A DNA stretch of 64,000 bases from Pseudomonas sp. PH1b. Its GTDB lineage: Bacteria > Pseudomonadota > Gammaproteobacteria > Pseudomonadales > Pseudomonadaceae. Positions 17,678 to 26,344 of this stretch are shown in pieces (the stretch's first letter is position 1; every line of letters begins with the position of its first letter). The notes beneath the pieces were generated by a model. That model did not search any database. It was not told the DNA's origin and was given only the letters and a program-made list of their open reading frames with translations. The stretch covers positions 36,510 through 100,509 of the forward strand of contig NZ_AYMU01000031.1 in NCBI RefSeq assembly GCF_000633395.1. The letters run 5' to 3'. Position numbers and translations under genes: made by a program.

Positions 17678-18517
17678 TTATGCAAGTCGTTGGACGCCTT
17701 GCGAGAAAATGCGCCGGTGACTGAACACCGGCATCCGCGCCCGAATGGACGCCTGTTCGCTGCTGTCGCGCTCGGCCAGCAGCACGCCCTGACCTTGATT
17801 CTGTTGTGCCAGCAGCCGCCCCCATGGGTCGACGATCGCCGCATGGCCGTAGGTTTCCCGTGGGCCCGGATGCACCCCGCCCTGGGCCGCCGCCAGCAGG
17901 TAGCACTGGGTCTCGATGGCCCGGGCGCGAATCAGCACCTCCCAATGGGCGGCACCGGTCACGGCGGTAAAGGCCGAAGGCGCGGTGATCAACTCGGCCC
18001 CGGCAGCCCGCAGTTCGCTGTACAGCTCGGGAAAGCGCAGGTCATAACAGACCGTCAGCCCCAGGCGCCCCACCGGTGTATCCGCCACCACTACATGGTT
18101 TCCATGAGCATAGTCATCGGATTCGCGATAGCGTCCGCGATTGTCCGCCACGTCGACATCGAACAGGTGCAGCTTGTCGTAGCGCGCCACGAACTGTCCC
18201 TGGTCGTCCACCAGCAACGAACAGGCGTTGGATTTGGCCTCGGGCTGTCCTGCTGGTGGCAAGGGCAAGGTGCCGGCCACAATCCATAACTTGAGGTCGC
18301 AGGCGGCCTGTTTCAACCAGGGCAGGATCGGCCCTTCGCCGAGCGCTTCCGCGCGACCAATGGCGGCCATGTCGCGGCGGCCCATGGCGGCGAAGTTTTC
18401 CGGCAACACCGCCAGTCGCGCACCGGCGGCAGCAGCTTGTTCAAGCAGGCCCCGGGCCTGCAGCAGATTGGCCAGCACATCGCTCTGGCTGACCATTTGA
18501 ATCACTGCAAGAGACAT
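17678..18517 (-). CDS. Carbon-nitrogen hydrolase (Nit family)
   Basis: A 279-residue nitrilase-superfamily enzyme with the Glu-Lys-Cys triad visible: E in VLPENFA (about 40), K in YDKLHLFDVD (about 114) and C in LTVCYDLRFPELY (about 157). Members of this branch (Nit1/Nit2, YbeM) hydrolyse deaminated glutathione or omega-amides. It sits between yhdP and tldD, a conserved order. A housekeeping metabolite-repair role is likely; the substrate is not proven. Confidence 0.88.
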   Translation of the reverse strand: MSLAVIQMVSQSDVLANLLQARGLLEQAAAAGARLAVLPENFAAMGRRDMAAIGRAEALGEGPILPWLKQAACDLKLWIVAGTLPLPPAGQPEAKSNACSLLVDDQGQFVARYDKLHLFDVDVADNRGRYRESDDYAHGNHVVVADTPVGRLGLTVCYDLRFPELYSELRAAGAELITAPSAFTAVTGAAHWEVLIRARAIETQCYLLAAAQGGVHPGPRETYGHAAIVDPWGRLLAQQNQGQGVLLAERDSSEQASIRARMPVFSHRRIFSQGVQRLA

Positions 18518-18575
18518 GGCGCACTCCGTATTGGGTAGGCCGCCATGCTACTCCATGGGCGCGAATCGAGGATTC

Positions 18576-21500
18576 TCAAAACGGCTTGTCGAAGGTGATT
18601 TTCGGCTCTTTCCACGGGCCTTTGACGTTGTACTTGACGCTGGCAAAGCGCGCCACGCGATCACCGATCAACTTGTCGATCAGGAACAAGGCGCCGCCCA
18701 CGGCGGGTGCCCCGACAATCAGCGCGGCAATCGGCAGGTTGTTGGTCACCGGCAAGGTCACCAGCAACTTGGCGTCCACCTGATCCCCGACCATGTCCAG
18801 GGTGCCATTGAGCTCCAGATTGCTCGACGGCCCGGTCAGCGTGATGGGCTCGCGAGTGACGTACACGCCATTGCTCGCCGCCAGCACACCGCGGACCCGG
18901 TCATAGCTCAGGCCCTTGCCGAACAGGTCGGAGAAGTCCAGGCGCAGGCGGCGACCGATGGAGTTGAAGTTGAGCAGGCCAAACACTCGCAACGCCTGGG
19001 CGCTCCCGTCAACCTCGACGAACTGGCCCTTGCGCAAGGTCGCATCCAGGCTGCCGGAGAAACGCTTGAGGCCGATCCAGGCCGGCGAGCCCGGCCAGCG
19101 GCCATCAACGTCCAGATGGAAATCCTCACTGGTTACCGTCGGCGCAAACCCCCAGCCCTTGAGCACATCCGCCAGGTTCTTGCCGCCAATCCGGCCGCGG
19201 TACCAACTGCTGCTGGCACCGGCCAGGCCTTCCCAGCCGCCCTCACCTTGCAACTGCATACCCTTGAGCCCCAGGTCCAGGCTGTTGAAGGTCATGCCCT
19301 TGGCCGTCGGCCGCACCTTGAGCGCCCAGCGCCCGATCAAGTCCGGGCCCTGGAACAGCTGGGCGATGGAAATATCCAGCGGCGGAATGTTCCTCGGGTC
19401 CACCGACGCCAGCGGGTCGGGGGCGTTCTCGTCGGTCTGCGCCGCAGGATCGACCGCCGGCAGGCGCACGTACTGCATGTTGATAGCCAGAGGGGTCGCC
19501 TTGGCATCAGGAATGCCGACGCTGCCCTTGGCCTGCTGGCTGTCGATCTGCAGCTCCCAGGCACTGGGCTTGCGCGTCAGCAGCAGGTTGACCTGATCCA
19601 GGGTGGTGCCGAAGGCACTGAGCTTGCCGACCTTGAAATCCGCACTGCTGAGCAACTGCTTGGCACTGCCTCCCGGGTCCTGCCCGGCATAGCGGTCCAC
19701 CAGGGCCTTCCAGGGCTCGACGTCCAGCTCGGACAGGATCCCGCGTACCCGCAAGCCCTTGACCGTGGGCAGCAAAGCGGTGCCATTTCCGAGGAACAAC
19801 TCGCCCCGGCCCTCGGAGAACTTGCCGCTGGGCGCCGCAAAAGTGAAGTCGGCCAACTCACCGTAATTGAACCAGTAACGTCGCTCGGCCCCTTGCAGGG
19901 TCATGCGGAACACACTGTTGCGCCCGGTGCTGGCCGGCATGCCGAAGGGTGCTGGCAGGTCCACCGCCACGCCCTTGAGACTGGAGCTGACCATCAATTG
20001 GCTGTCGGCGCCATCGAGGTTCAGCTGCAACTGATAGGGCACTTCGCCGGACACCGGCAGCGGCTGGCTGACCTTGAGCCAGTCGGTGAGCCGTTTGACC
20101 GTGACCTGGCCCTTGGCAACCACTCGCGTATTGGCCTTGCCCGGCTTGCCGTCGGCAAAAATCTGCGCCGTCACCGGCCGGTCGAAAGCCTGGGCGCTGA
20201 TGCCCTCGCCACTCAGGCCCCTGGCGCTGTCGAAGCGGAAATCGCCCTTGAGCTGAGTCAATTCCAGCTCGGGCTCACTGAGTTTGAGGCGCGCCTTGTC
20301 GGTCTTGAAATCCACCACGATCTTCGGCTCTTCACCTTTGACCAGCGGGATGTCGAGGTTCAGCTTGCCTTGCAGGTCACCTTCGCCCTGCCAGCCGGCA
20401 AAGGTCGAGGCGGTACCGATCGGCGCCTCCTGCAGAATCTTCAGCCCGTCCCCGAGGCCGCCGGCAAAGGCGCCGTCGATGAACATGTGGCTGCTCTGCC
20501 CGGCTGGTACATGGGGAATGTTGACGAACACATCGCGCACCTGGGTCTCCAGCAACTGCCCCTTGCTGGCGACGATGCGCACACCGCTGTCTTCGACGAA
20601 CACATCGCCGCTGACCTTGCTCAAGTGTGGCCAGCCCGGCTGGAATGCCAGCTCGGCATCGTGCACCTTGAAAAACAGGCTGATGCTGCGGGCCGCCTCG
20701 ACGGCATCGTGATTCAGTGACCCCTGGTACTGGAAGAAGCCCTGGTCCACCGCGCCCTTGAGAATCGCCGTGCGCAACCACTGGTCCAGGGCCGGGCTGA
20801 GTACCTGGGGCAGGTACTTGGCGGTATAGCGCCCATCACCCTCCACCAGGCCGACCCGCAGGTCCATGTAGTCTTCCTGAGTGTGGTCGAAATGCAGGCG
20901 AATCAGGAAATCACCAGCGATCTTGCCCTCTTCGCCCAGCACCTTCAGGTAGGGAGCAATCAGGGTGAAGCCGTCCTTGTCCAGCTTCCAGGTCAGGGTT
21001 GCGTTGGCCTGGATGTACTGCCAGGGCTTGGCGAAAATCGGGAACAGGTGCAGGGAGAAATCCTTGCTGTCCATGCGCAGCTCACCCTTGCCCAGGTCGC
21101 CACTGATGCTGCCGCTGACATTGCGTGCTGCCGGAGCACCGTGATAGGCATCGAAGCCGACCCGATCAAGATTGGCGGCAAAGCTCAGGCGCTGGTCGCC
21201 GGTCGCCTGGGGGCGGTAGTCGAGCAGTACGTTGCGCAGCCCGCCAGTCGCCTTCAGGTGATCGATGGTCGTGGCCAGGCCTTCCGGCAAGGGCACCAGC
21301 GCATCGAGGATCGGCGTGATCGGCGCCAGGTCCAGGCGATCGGCCTGCAGTTGCCACAACTCATCCGCCGGATCGCCGGCCTTGCTCTGCTGCAGTTGCA
21401 AGCGAGACTCCCAGCGCGTCTCACCGAGATTCAGAGCCAGGGAATCGAGTTGTACCTTGAGGCCCTGCTCACTGCGCTGGAAGTAGGCATTCAGGGCCAG

Positions 21501-22400
21501 GTTCTTCAGGTTGACCGGCGTGCGGTCGGCATAAGCACCGGTGAACTGCGGCGCATTCAGGCGCAACGCGGCGCTTTGCACCGTGCCCTTGCCCCAGCTC
21601 AACCACAATTCGCAACCGGCCTTGAGCTCGGACAGCTTCCACTGCTGGGTCAGACCGGCTGGCAGCCAGCGCGACCAATCGCTTTGCGGCAAGCTCAGGT
21701 ACAGATCGGCCTGGCCATCACGCCAGGCATTGGCACGCACTCGGCTGCGCAGGTTCAGGGCCAGGGGCTGGCCATCCGGAAGGGTCAGGCGCAGGTCCAG
21801 GCGCTGGCGGCTGGGGCCCGTGCGCAGGTTGAGTCCGACATAGGTCAGGGCGATAGGCTGGTGATTCTGCGGCAGCAAGCTGACCTGGCTGTCCAGAAGC
21901 GACAGCTCCGCCACCTGCTGCAAGCGGGTCAGCAGTTGCTCGGGGTCCATCGGCTGGTCGTTCTGCACCGGCAGGCCTTCGAGCTGCCATTGACCGTCCG
22001 CGCCTTCCTTGAGGCTCAGGCTCAGGCCGCTGAGCTCCAGGCGGCCGATTCTCAGGTCGCGGGCCAGCAGGCTAGCCAGCATGTCCGGCGCCACGCTGAC
22101 CTGATCCAGGCGCAAGGCATTGGCGCCCTCGCCGACCATCACGTCGTGGGCCAGCAACACGGGCGATAGCCCGCTCCAGCGGCCCTCCAGGCTGCCGATG
22201 TGCACCGGCAGGCCCACAGCCTGCTGGACCTTGGCCTCGACCTCGGCCTGATACTCCGCCACCAGCGGAGTCAGTTCCCGGCCCAGGCTGACGTACAAGG
22301 CCGTCACCACCAGTGCCAGCGCGCAGAGGCCCAGCCCCCAGCGTGTCAGCGTGGTGAACAGGCGAATCAGCCGCTCCATTTCAGTTGGCTCCCAGGGCAA
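18576..22400 (-). CDS. yhdP: YhdP-type AsmA-like envelope lipid-transport protein
   Basis: A very large protein of 1274 residues with an N-terminal transmembrane helix (about 12-35) and an extended periplasmic body rich in beta-strands (TIGR02099 / DUF3971 type). C-terminal motifs include DGRWPGSPAWIG and the region ending GPWKEPKITFDKPF. In E. coli YhdP, TamB and YdbH are redundant bridges moving phospholipid to the outer membrane. It lies 54 bases after rng, as in other gammaproteobacteria. Long antisense frames over it are shadows of its biased codon use. Confidence 0.92.
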   Translation of the reverse strand: MPWEPTEMERLIRLFTTLTRWGLGLCALALVVTALYVSLGRELTPLVAEYQAEVEAKVQQAVGLPVHIGSLEGRWSGLSPVLLAHDVMVGEGANALRLDQVSVAPDMLASLLARDLRIGRLELSGLSLSLKEGADGQWQLEGLPVQNDQPMDPEQLLTRLQQVAELSLLDSQVSLLPQNHQPIALTYVGLNLRTGPSRQRLDLRLTLPDGQPLALNLRSRVRANAWRDGQADLYLSLPQSDWSRWLPAGLTQQWKLSELKAGCELWLSWGKGTVQSAALRLNAPQFTGAYADRTPVNLKNLALNAYFQRSEQGLKVQLDSLALNLGETRWESRLQLQQSKAGDPADELWQLQADRLDLAPITPILDALVPLPEGLATTIDHLKATGGLRNVLLDYRPQATGDQRLSFAANLDRVGFDAYHGAPAARNVSGSISGDLGKGELRMDSKDFSLHLFPIFAKPWQYIQANATLTWKLDKDGFTLIAPYLKVLGEEGKIAGDFLIRLHFDHTQEDYMDLRVGLVEGDGRYTAKYLPQVLSPALDQWLRTAILKGAVDQGFFQYQGSLNHDAVEAARSISLFFKVHDAELAFQPGWPHLSKVSGDVFVEDSGVRIVASKGQLLETQVRDVFVNIPHVPAGQSSHMFIDGAFAGGLGDGLKILQEAPIGTASTFAGWQGEGDLQGKLNLDIPLVKGEEPKIVVDFKTDKARLKLSEPELELTQLKGDFRFDSARGLSGEGISAQAFDRPVTAQIFADGKPGKANTRVVAKGQVTVKRLTDWLKVSQPLPVSGEVPYQLQLNLDGADSQLMVSSSLKGVAVDLPAPFGMPASTGRNSVFRMTLQGAERRYWFNYGELADFTFAAPSGKFSEGRGELFLGNGTALLPTVKGLRVRGILSELDVEPWKALVDRYAGQDPGGSAKQLLSSADFKVGKLSAFGTTLDQVNLLLTRKPSAWELQIDSQQAKGSVGIPDAKATPLAINMQYVRLPAVDPAAQTDENAPDPLASVDPRNIPPLDISIAQLFQGPDLIGRWALKVRPTAKGMTFNSLDLGLKGMQLQGEGGWEGLAGASSSWYRGRIGGKNLADVLKGWGFAPTVTSEDFHLDVDGRWPGSPAWIGLKRFSGSLDATLRKGQFVEVDGSAQALRVFGLLNFNSIGRRLRLDFSDLFGKGLSYDRVRGVLAASNGVYVTREPITLTGPSSNLELNGTLDMVGDQVDAKLLVTLPVTNNLPIAALIVGAPAVGGALFLIDKLIGDRVARFASVKYNVKGPWKEPKITFDKPF

Positions 22401-22454
22401 AAGTCATGCAAAAAGCTGAAGCCAGCCGTTTCCAGTCATGTACAACACGCGGAA

Positions 22455-23912
22455 TCAGAGCAGCACCACGTCATATTGTTCCTGGGAATACATGGTTTCG
22501 ACCTGGAACCTGATGGTCCGGCCGATAAAACCTTCCAGCTCCGCAACGTTGCCCGACTCTTCGTCCAGCAGTCGGTCCACCACTTTCTGATTGGCCAGCA
22601 CTCGATACCCTTCTGCCTGATAAGCCCGGGCCTCACGCAGGATTTCACGGAATATTTCGTAACAGACGGTTTCCGGAGTCTTCAACTTACCCCGTCCCTG
22701 GCAACTGCTGCAGGGTTCGCACAGCACCTGTTCAAGGCTTTCCCGGGTGCGCTTGCGAGTCATCTGCACCAGGCCAAGTTCGGTGATGCCGATGATGTTG
22801 GTCTTGGCGTGGTCGCGCTCCAGCTGCTTTTCCAGCGTGCGCAGGACCTGGCGCTGATGCTCTTCATCTTCCATGTCGATGAAGTCGATGATGATGATCC
22901 CGCCCAGGTTGCGCAGACGCAGTTGCCGGGCAATGGCGGTCGCAGCCTCGAGGTTGGTCTTGAAGATGGTCTCCTCAAGATTGCGGTGACCAACGAACGC
23001 CCCGGTGTTGACGTCGATGGTCGACATGGCTTCCGCCGGGTCCACCACCAGGTAGCCGCCGGACTTGAGCGGCACCTTGCGCTCCAGGGCTTTCTGGATT
23101 TCATCCTCGACGCCGTACAGGTCGAAGATCGGCCGCTCGCCCGGGTAGTGCTCCAGGCGATCGGCGATTTCCGGCATCAGCTCGGCGACGAACTGCGTGG
23201 TCTTCTGGAAGGTTTCCCGGGAGTCGATGCGAATTTTCTCGATCTTCGGGCTCACCAGGTCGCGCAGGGTGCGCAACGCCAGCCCCAGGTCCTCGTAGAT
23301 CACGTTCGGTGCGCCAATGGTCTTGATCTGCGCACCGATCTGATCCCAGAGCCTTCGCAGGTAGCGAATGTCCATCATGATCTCGTCGACCCCGGCACCT
23401 TCGGCGGCGGTGCGCAGGATAAATCCGCCGGCCTCCTTGATGCCCTCCTGGGCCACGCAATCGCTGACCACCTGCTTCAGGCGCTCGCGCTCGGCCTCGT
23501 CCTCGATCTTCAGCGAGATCCCGACGTGGGCGGTGCGCGGCATGTACACCAGGTAGCGGGAAGGGATCGACAACTGGGTCGTCAGGCGTGCGCCCTTGGA
23601 ACCGATGGGGTCCTTGGTGACTTGCACCACCAGGCTCTGCCCTTCGTGCACCAGGGCACTGATGCTCTCGACGGCCGTGCCTTCGCGGGTAGAAATCTCC
23701 GAAGCGTGGATGAACGCCGCGCGATCCAGGCCGATATCGACAAACGCCGCCTGCATGCCCGGCAACACGCGGACCACCTTGCCCTTGTAGATGTTGCCGA
23801 CGATGCCGCGACGCTGGGTCCGCTCGACGTGGACCTCTTGCAGCACGCCGTTTTCCACCACCGCCACCCGTGATTCCATCGGCGTGATGTTGATCAGAAT
23901 CTCTTCACTCAT
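22455..23912 (-). CDS. rng: Ribonuclease G
   Basis: A 485-residue RNase E/G family endoribonuclease. It begins MSEEILINITPMESRVAV, has an S1 domain (about 36-120, GIVGNIYKGKVVRVLPGMQAA), the catalytic DVNTG and DFIDM metal sites, and a zinc-link CEPCSSCQGRG with paired cysteines. It processes 16S rRNA 5' ends and degrades mRNA. The chosen start gives the usual length; an upstream in-frame extension of 41 codons is not family-like. Confidence 0.95.
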   Translation of the reverse strand: MSEEILINITPMESRVAVVENGVLQEVHVERTQRRGIVGNIYKGKVVRVLPGMQAAFVDIGLDRAAFIHASEISTREGTAVESISALVHEGQSLVVQVTKDPIGSKGARLTTQLSIPSRYLVYMPRTAHVGISLKIEDEAERERLKQVVSDCVAQEGIKEAGGFILRTAAEGAGVDEIMMDIRYLRRLWDQIGAQIKTIGAPNVIYEDLGLALRTLRDLVSPKIEKIRIDSRETFQKTTQFVAELMPEIADRLEHYPGERPIFDLYGVEDEIQKALERKVPLKSGGYLVVDPAEAMSTIDVNTGAFVGHRNLEETIFKTNLEAATAIARQLRLRNLGGIIIIDFIDMEDEEHQRQVLRTLEKQLERDHAKTNIIGITELGLVQMTRKRTRESLEQVLCEPCSSCQGRGKLKTPETVCYEIFREILREARAYQAEGYRVLANQKVVDRLLDEESGNVAELEGFIGRTIRFQVETMYSQEQYDVVLL

Positions 23913-23968
23913 GGCAGTGTCTCGTTCAGGCGTGTTCATAGAGGGCCGCATCAGTCGGGTACGGCGCC

Positions 23969-24574
23969 TTAGCGCACTGGAAGGTTTTGCCAACAGGGTA
24001 TGCCGAAATGGCCCAGCAGTTCTGCGGTTTCGCACACCGGCAAGCCGACCACGGCGGAATAACTGCCATTGAGCCCTGCCACAAACACCGCCGCAAGCCC
24101 CTGGATCGCATAACCACCGGCCTTGTCACGAGGCTCGCCACTGGCCCAGTAGGCGGCCGCCTCCGCCACCGAGACCGGGCGAAAACGCACCAGGCTGCGC
24201 ACAACCAGTGACTCGCAGCGTTCGCCGTCGAGCAGAGCAATGGCCGTCAGCACTTCGTGCTCACGCCCCGAAAGCGCCATGAGCATGGCCTGGGCATCCG
24301 CCTGATCCAGGGGTTTGCCAAGAATCCGCCCCTCCAGCACCACGGCCGTATCGGCCCCCAGTACGCAGGCCGGAGCCTGGGAATCGCTGCTGCTGATCAA
24401 CGCACGACCGGCCGCCGCCTTGCCGCGGGCCAGGCGCTCGACATAAGTGGCTGGGGATTCGTCGGCCAGCGGGGTTTCATCGATGTCCGCGCTGATGGCG
24501 GTGAAGGGCACGCCGATCTGCGTGAGCAGTTCACGGCGACGAGGCGAACCGGAAGCGAGGTAAAGCCGATTCAT
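23969..24574 (-). CDS. maf: Maf-family nucleoside triphosphate pyrophosphatase
   Basis: A 201-residue protein starting MNRLYLASGSPRRRELL, the diagnostic Maf motif, with LGADTAVVLEGRILGKP and GEPRDKAGGYAIQG. The YhdE-type Maf enzymes hydrolyse dTTP and UTP and are thought to remove modified nucleotides; overproduction inhibits septation in some bacteria. It lies between mreD and rng in the conserved order. Confidence 0.94.
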   Translation of the reverse strand: MNRLYLASGSPRRRELLTQIGVPFTAISADIDETPLADESPATYVERLARGKAAAGRALISSSDSQAPACVLGADTAVVLEGRILGKPLDQADAQAMLMALSGREHEVLTAIALLDGERCESLVVRSLVRFRPVSVAEAAAYWASGEPRDKAGGYAIQGLAAVFVAGLNGSYSAVVGLPVCETAELLGHFGIPCWQNLPVR

Positions 24575-24617
24575 CAAGACATCTCCCTGTCGAGGTGCGG
24601 GCCAATGCCTGACCGGA

Positions 24618-25109
24618 TTAATTGATTTTGAAACGCCGACGCAGGCCCCGCAGGCCAAAGCTGACCCAAGGCCACAACAAGGCACTGACCAGGGCCGGCA
24701 GGACCAGGGCCAGGGTCGGCTGGCGATTGCCGGTCAGGGCGCTGAGCCACAGTTGCACCAGTTGCGCCAGGCCGAAGATCACCAGGATCACCAGGCTTTG
24801 CTGCCACATCGGGAACATCCGCAGGCGCTGCTGCAAGGACAGTACAAGGAAGGTGATCAGGGTCAGGATCAAGGCGTTCTGCCCCAGCAACGTGCCGTAG
24901 AGCACATCCTCGGCCAGCCCCAGGCACCAGGCGGTGACCATGCCGACCTTGTGCGGCAGGGCCAGGGCCCAGAATGCCAGCAACAGGGCCAGCCACAATG
25001 GGCGCAGGATCTCCATGAACTGGGGCAACGGCGAGACGCTGAGCAACAAGCCGATGAGGAACGTCAGCCAGACGATCCAGCCATTACGTGAATAGGTACT
25101 GCCCGCCAT
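24618..25109 (-). CDS. mreD: MreD, rod-shape determining membrane protein
   Basis: A 163-residue protein with about five helices (IVWLTFLIGLLLSVSPL, LWLALLLAFWALALP, NALILTLITFLVLSL, SLVILVIFGLAQLVQLWL, LVLPALVSALLWPWVSF). It belongs to the elongasome with MreB, MreC, RodA and PBP2. Its ATG shares one base with the mreC stop. The gene is normal in length. Confidence 0.94.
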   Translation of the reverse strand: MAGSTYSRNGWIVWLTFLIGLLLSVSPLPQFMEILRPLWLALLLAFWALALPHKVGMVTAWCLGLAEDVLYGTLLGQNALILTLITFLVLSLQQRLRMFPMWQQSLVILVIFGLAQLVQLWLSALTGNRQPTLALVLPALVSALLWPWVSFGLRGLRRRFKIN

Positions 25110-26203
25110 TATTCTCTTCCTCCGGTGGTGGCCGGGGCCGCTGCCGGTGGTTTGGCAGCCGCAGGTTTCACCACAGGTTTATTGACCGGCTTGGCCGGAG
25201 CATGGGCCGCGGGCTTGACCGGGGTCGCTGGCGCTGCAGCCGGAGCAGCAGGTGCCGCGTTCGCCGCAGGTGCCACCGCAGGCTTGGGCACCGTGGCCGG
25301 TACCACAGGCCCGGCACTGCCGCCCTGCTGGTCCTGGGCTTCCTGAGCCTGAGCCGCGTCATTGGCCCGCTCTTCGGCGGTGCGCGGATCGCTGAACACC
25401 AGCAGCAGGTAGCGACTGCGATTCAAGGCGGCGGTGGGCACTGCCCGCACAATGGCAAAGGGCTGGCCGGAGTCATGGATCACTTCCTTGACCGTGGCCA
25501 CCGGGTAACCGGCAGGGAAGCGCTGGCCAAGGCCGGAGCTGACCAGCAGGTCGCCTTCCTTGATGTCGGCGGTATCGGCCACGTGACGCAGCTCCAGACG
25601 TTCCGGATTGCCGGTGCCGCTGGCGATAGCGCGCAGGCCGTTGCGATTGACCTGCACCGGAATGCTGTGGGTGGTGTCGGTGAGCAGCAGCACGCGCGAG
25701 GTATAAGGCATCAGCTCGACCACCTGGCCCATCAGGCCGCGGGCATCGAGCACCGGCTGGCCGAGGAACACCCCATCGCGCTCGCCTTTATTGATGATGA
25801 TGCGATGAGTGAAGGGGTTCGGGTCCATGCCGATCAACTCGGCCACTTCGACCTTCTCGTTGACCAGCGCCGAGGAGTTGAGCAATTCGCGCAGGCGCAC
25901 GTTCTGCTCGGTCAGGGCCGCGAGCTTTTGCATGCGCCCCTGCAGCAGCAGGTTCTCGGTCTTGAGTTTTTCGTTTTCGGCGACCAGCTCGGTACGACTG
26001 CCGAACTGACTGGCCACGCCTTGCCATAGCCGCTGCGGCAGGTCGGTGATCCAGTAGGACTGCATCAACACCAGCGACATTTGGCTACGCACTGGCTTGA
26101 GCAGTGTGAAGCGGGCATCGACCACCATCAGTGCGACCGAGAGTACGACCAGCACCAGGAGGCGTACGCCTAATGAGGGGCCCTTGGCGAAAAGCGGTTT
26201 AAT
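25109..26203 (-). CDS. mreC: MreC, rod-shape determining periplasmic scaffold (probable AUU start)
   Basis: MreC has an N-terminal helix, a coiled coil (about 75-110, VAENEKLKTENLLLQGRMQ) and a beta domain, and links MreB to PBP2. The first ATG/GTG/TTG codon in frame is GTG at 26155, inside the membrane anchor. Sixteen codons upstream, ATT at 26203-26201 gives a leader beginning IKPLFAKGPSLGVRLL, which looks like genuine MreC, and GGAGGAG ends seven bases before it. An in-frame TGA lies further upstream and no standard start comes between, so I infer an AUU start (364 residues). The last 75 or so residues are an Ala/Pro/Lys-rich tail. Confidence 0.85.
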   Translation of the reverse strand: MKPLFAKGPSLGVRLLVLVVLSVALMVVDARFTLLKPVRSQMSLVLMQSYWITDLPQRLWQGVASQFGSRTELVAENEKLKTENLLLQGRMQKLAALTEQNVRLRELLNSSALVNEKVEVAELIGMDPNPFTHRIIINKGERDGVFLGQPVLDARGLMGQVVELMPYTSRVLLLTDTTHSIPVQVNRNGLRAIASGTGNPERLELRHVADTADIKEGDLLVSSGLGQRFPAGYPVATVKEVIHDSGQPFAIVRAVPTAALNRSRYLLLVFSDPRTAEERANDAAQAQEAQDQQGGSAGPVVPATVPKPAVAPAANAAPAAPAAAPATPVKPAAHAPAKPVNKPVVKPAAAKPPAAAPATTGGRE

Positions 26204-26284
26204 AAGCCGCTCCTCCCAGGCAAATGTTGTGTTTATTCATACGGCATCAAACCGGCCTGGATGCAGATTGACAGAAGATAAACG

Positions 26285-26316
26285 CCACAGGCAGCACTGC
26301 AAAGTGCTGCCTGTGG
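26285..26316 (-). other. Strong intercistronic hairpin between mreB and mreC
   Basis: A perfect 14-bp stem (CCACAGGCAGCACT and its complement) with a four-base loop lies 29 bases after the mreB stop and 82 bases before the proposed mreC start. On the transcribed strand it is followed by GGCGTTTATCTTC, a weak U-tract. It may act as a partial terminator or a 3' barrier giving more MreB than MreCD. Confidence 0.7.
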
Positions 26317-26344
26317 GCGCATCAGCATAGACCCCGCAGCGAAG

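Noticed and set aside
18516..20720. A 734-codon open frame on the plus strand opposite yhdP
   Set aside because: It is antisense to a well-supported gene, has no family resemblance and repeated low-complexity composition, as expected from GC-rich codon bias.
26109..26155. GTG at 26155 as the mreC start
   Set aside because: It lies inside the membrane anchor, has no Shine-Dalgarno, and would remove the conserved N-terminus.
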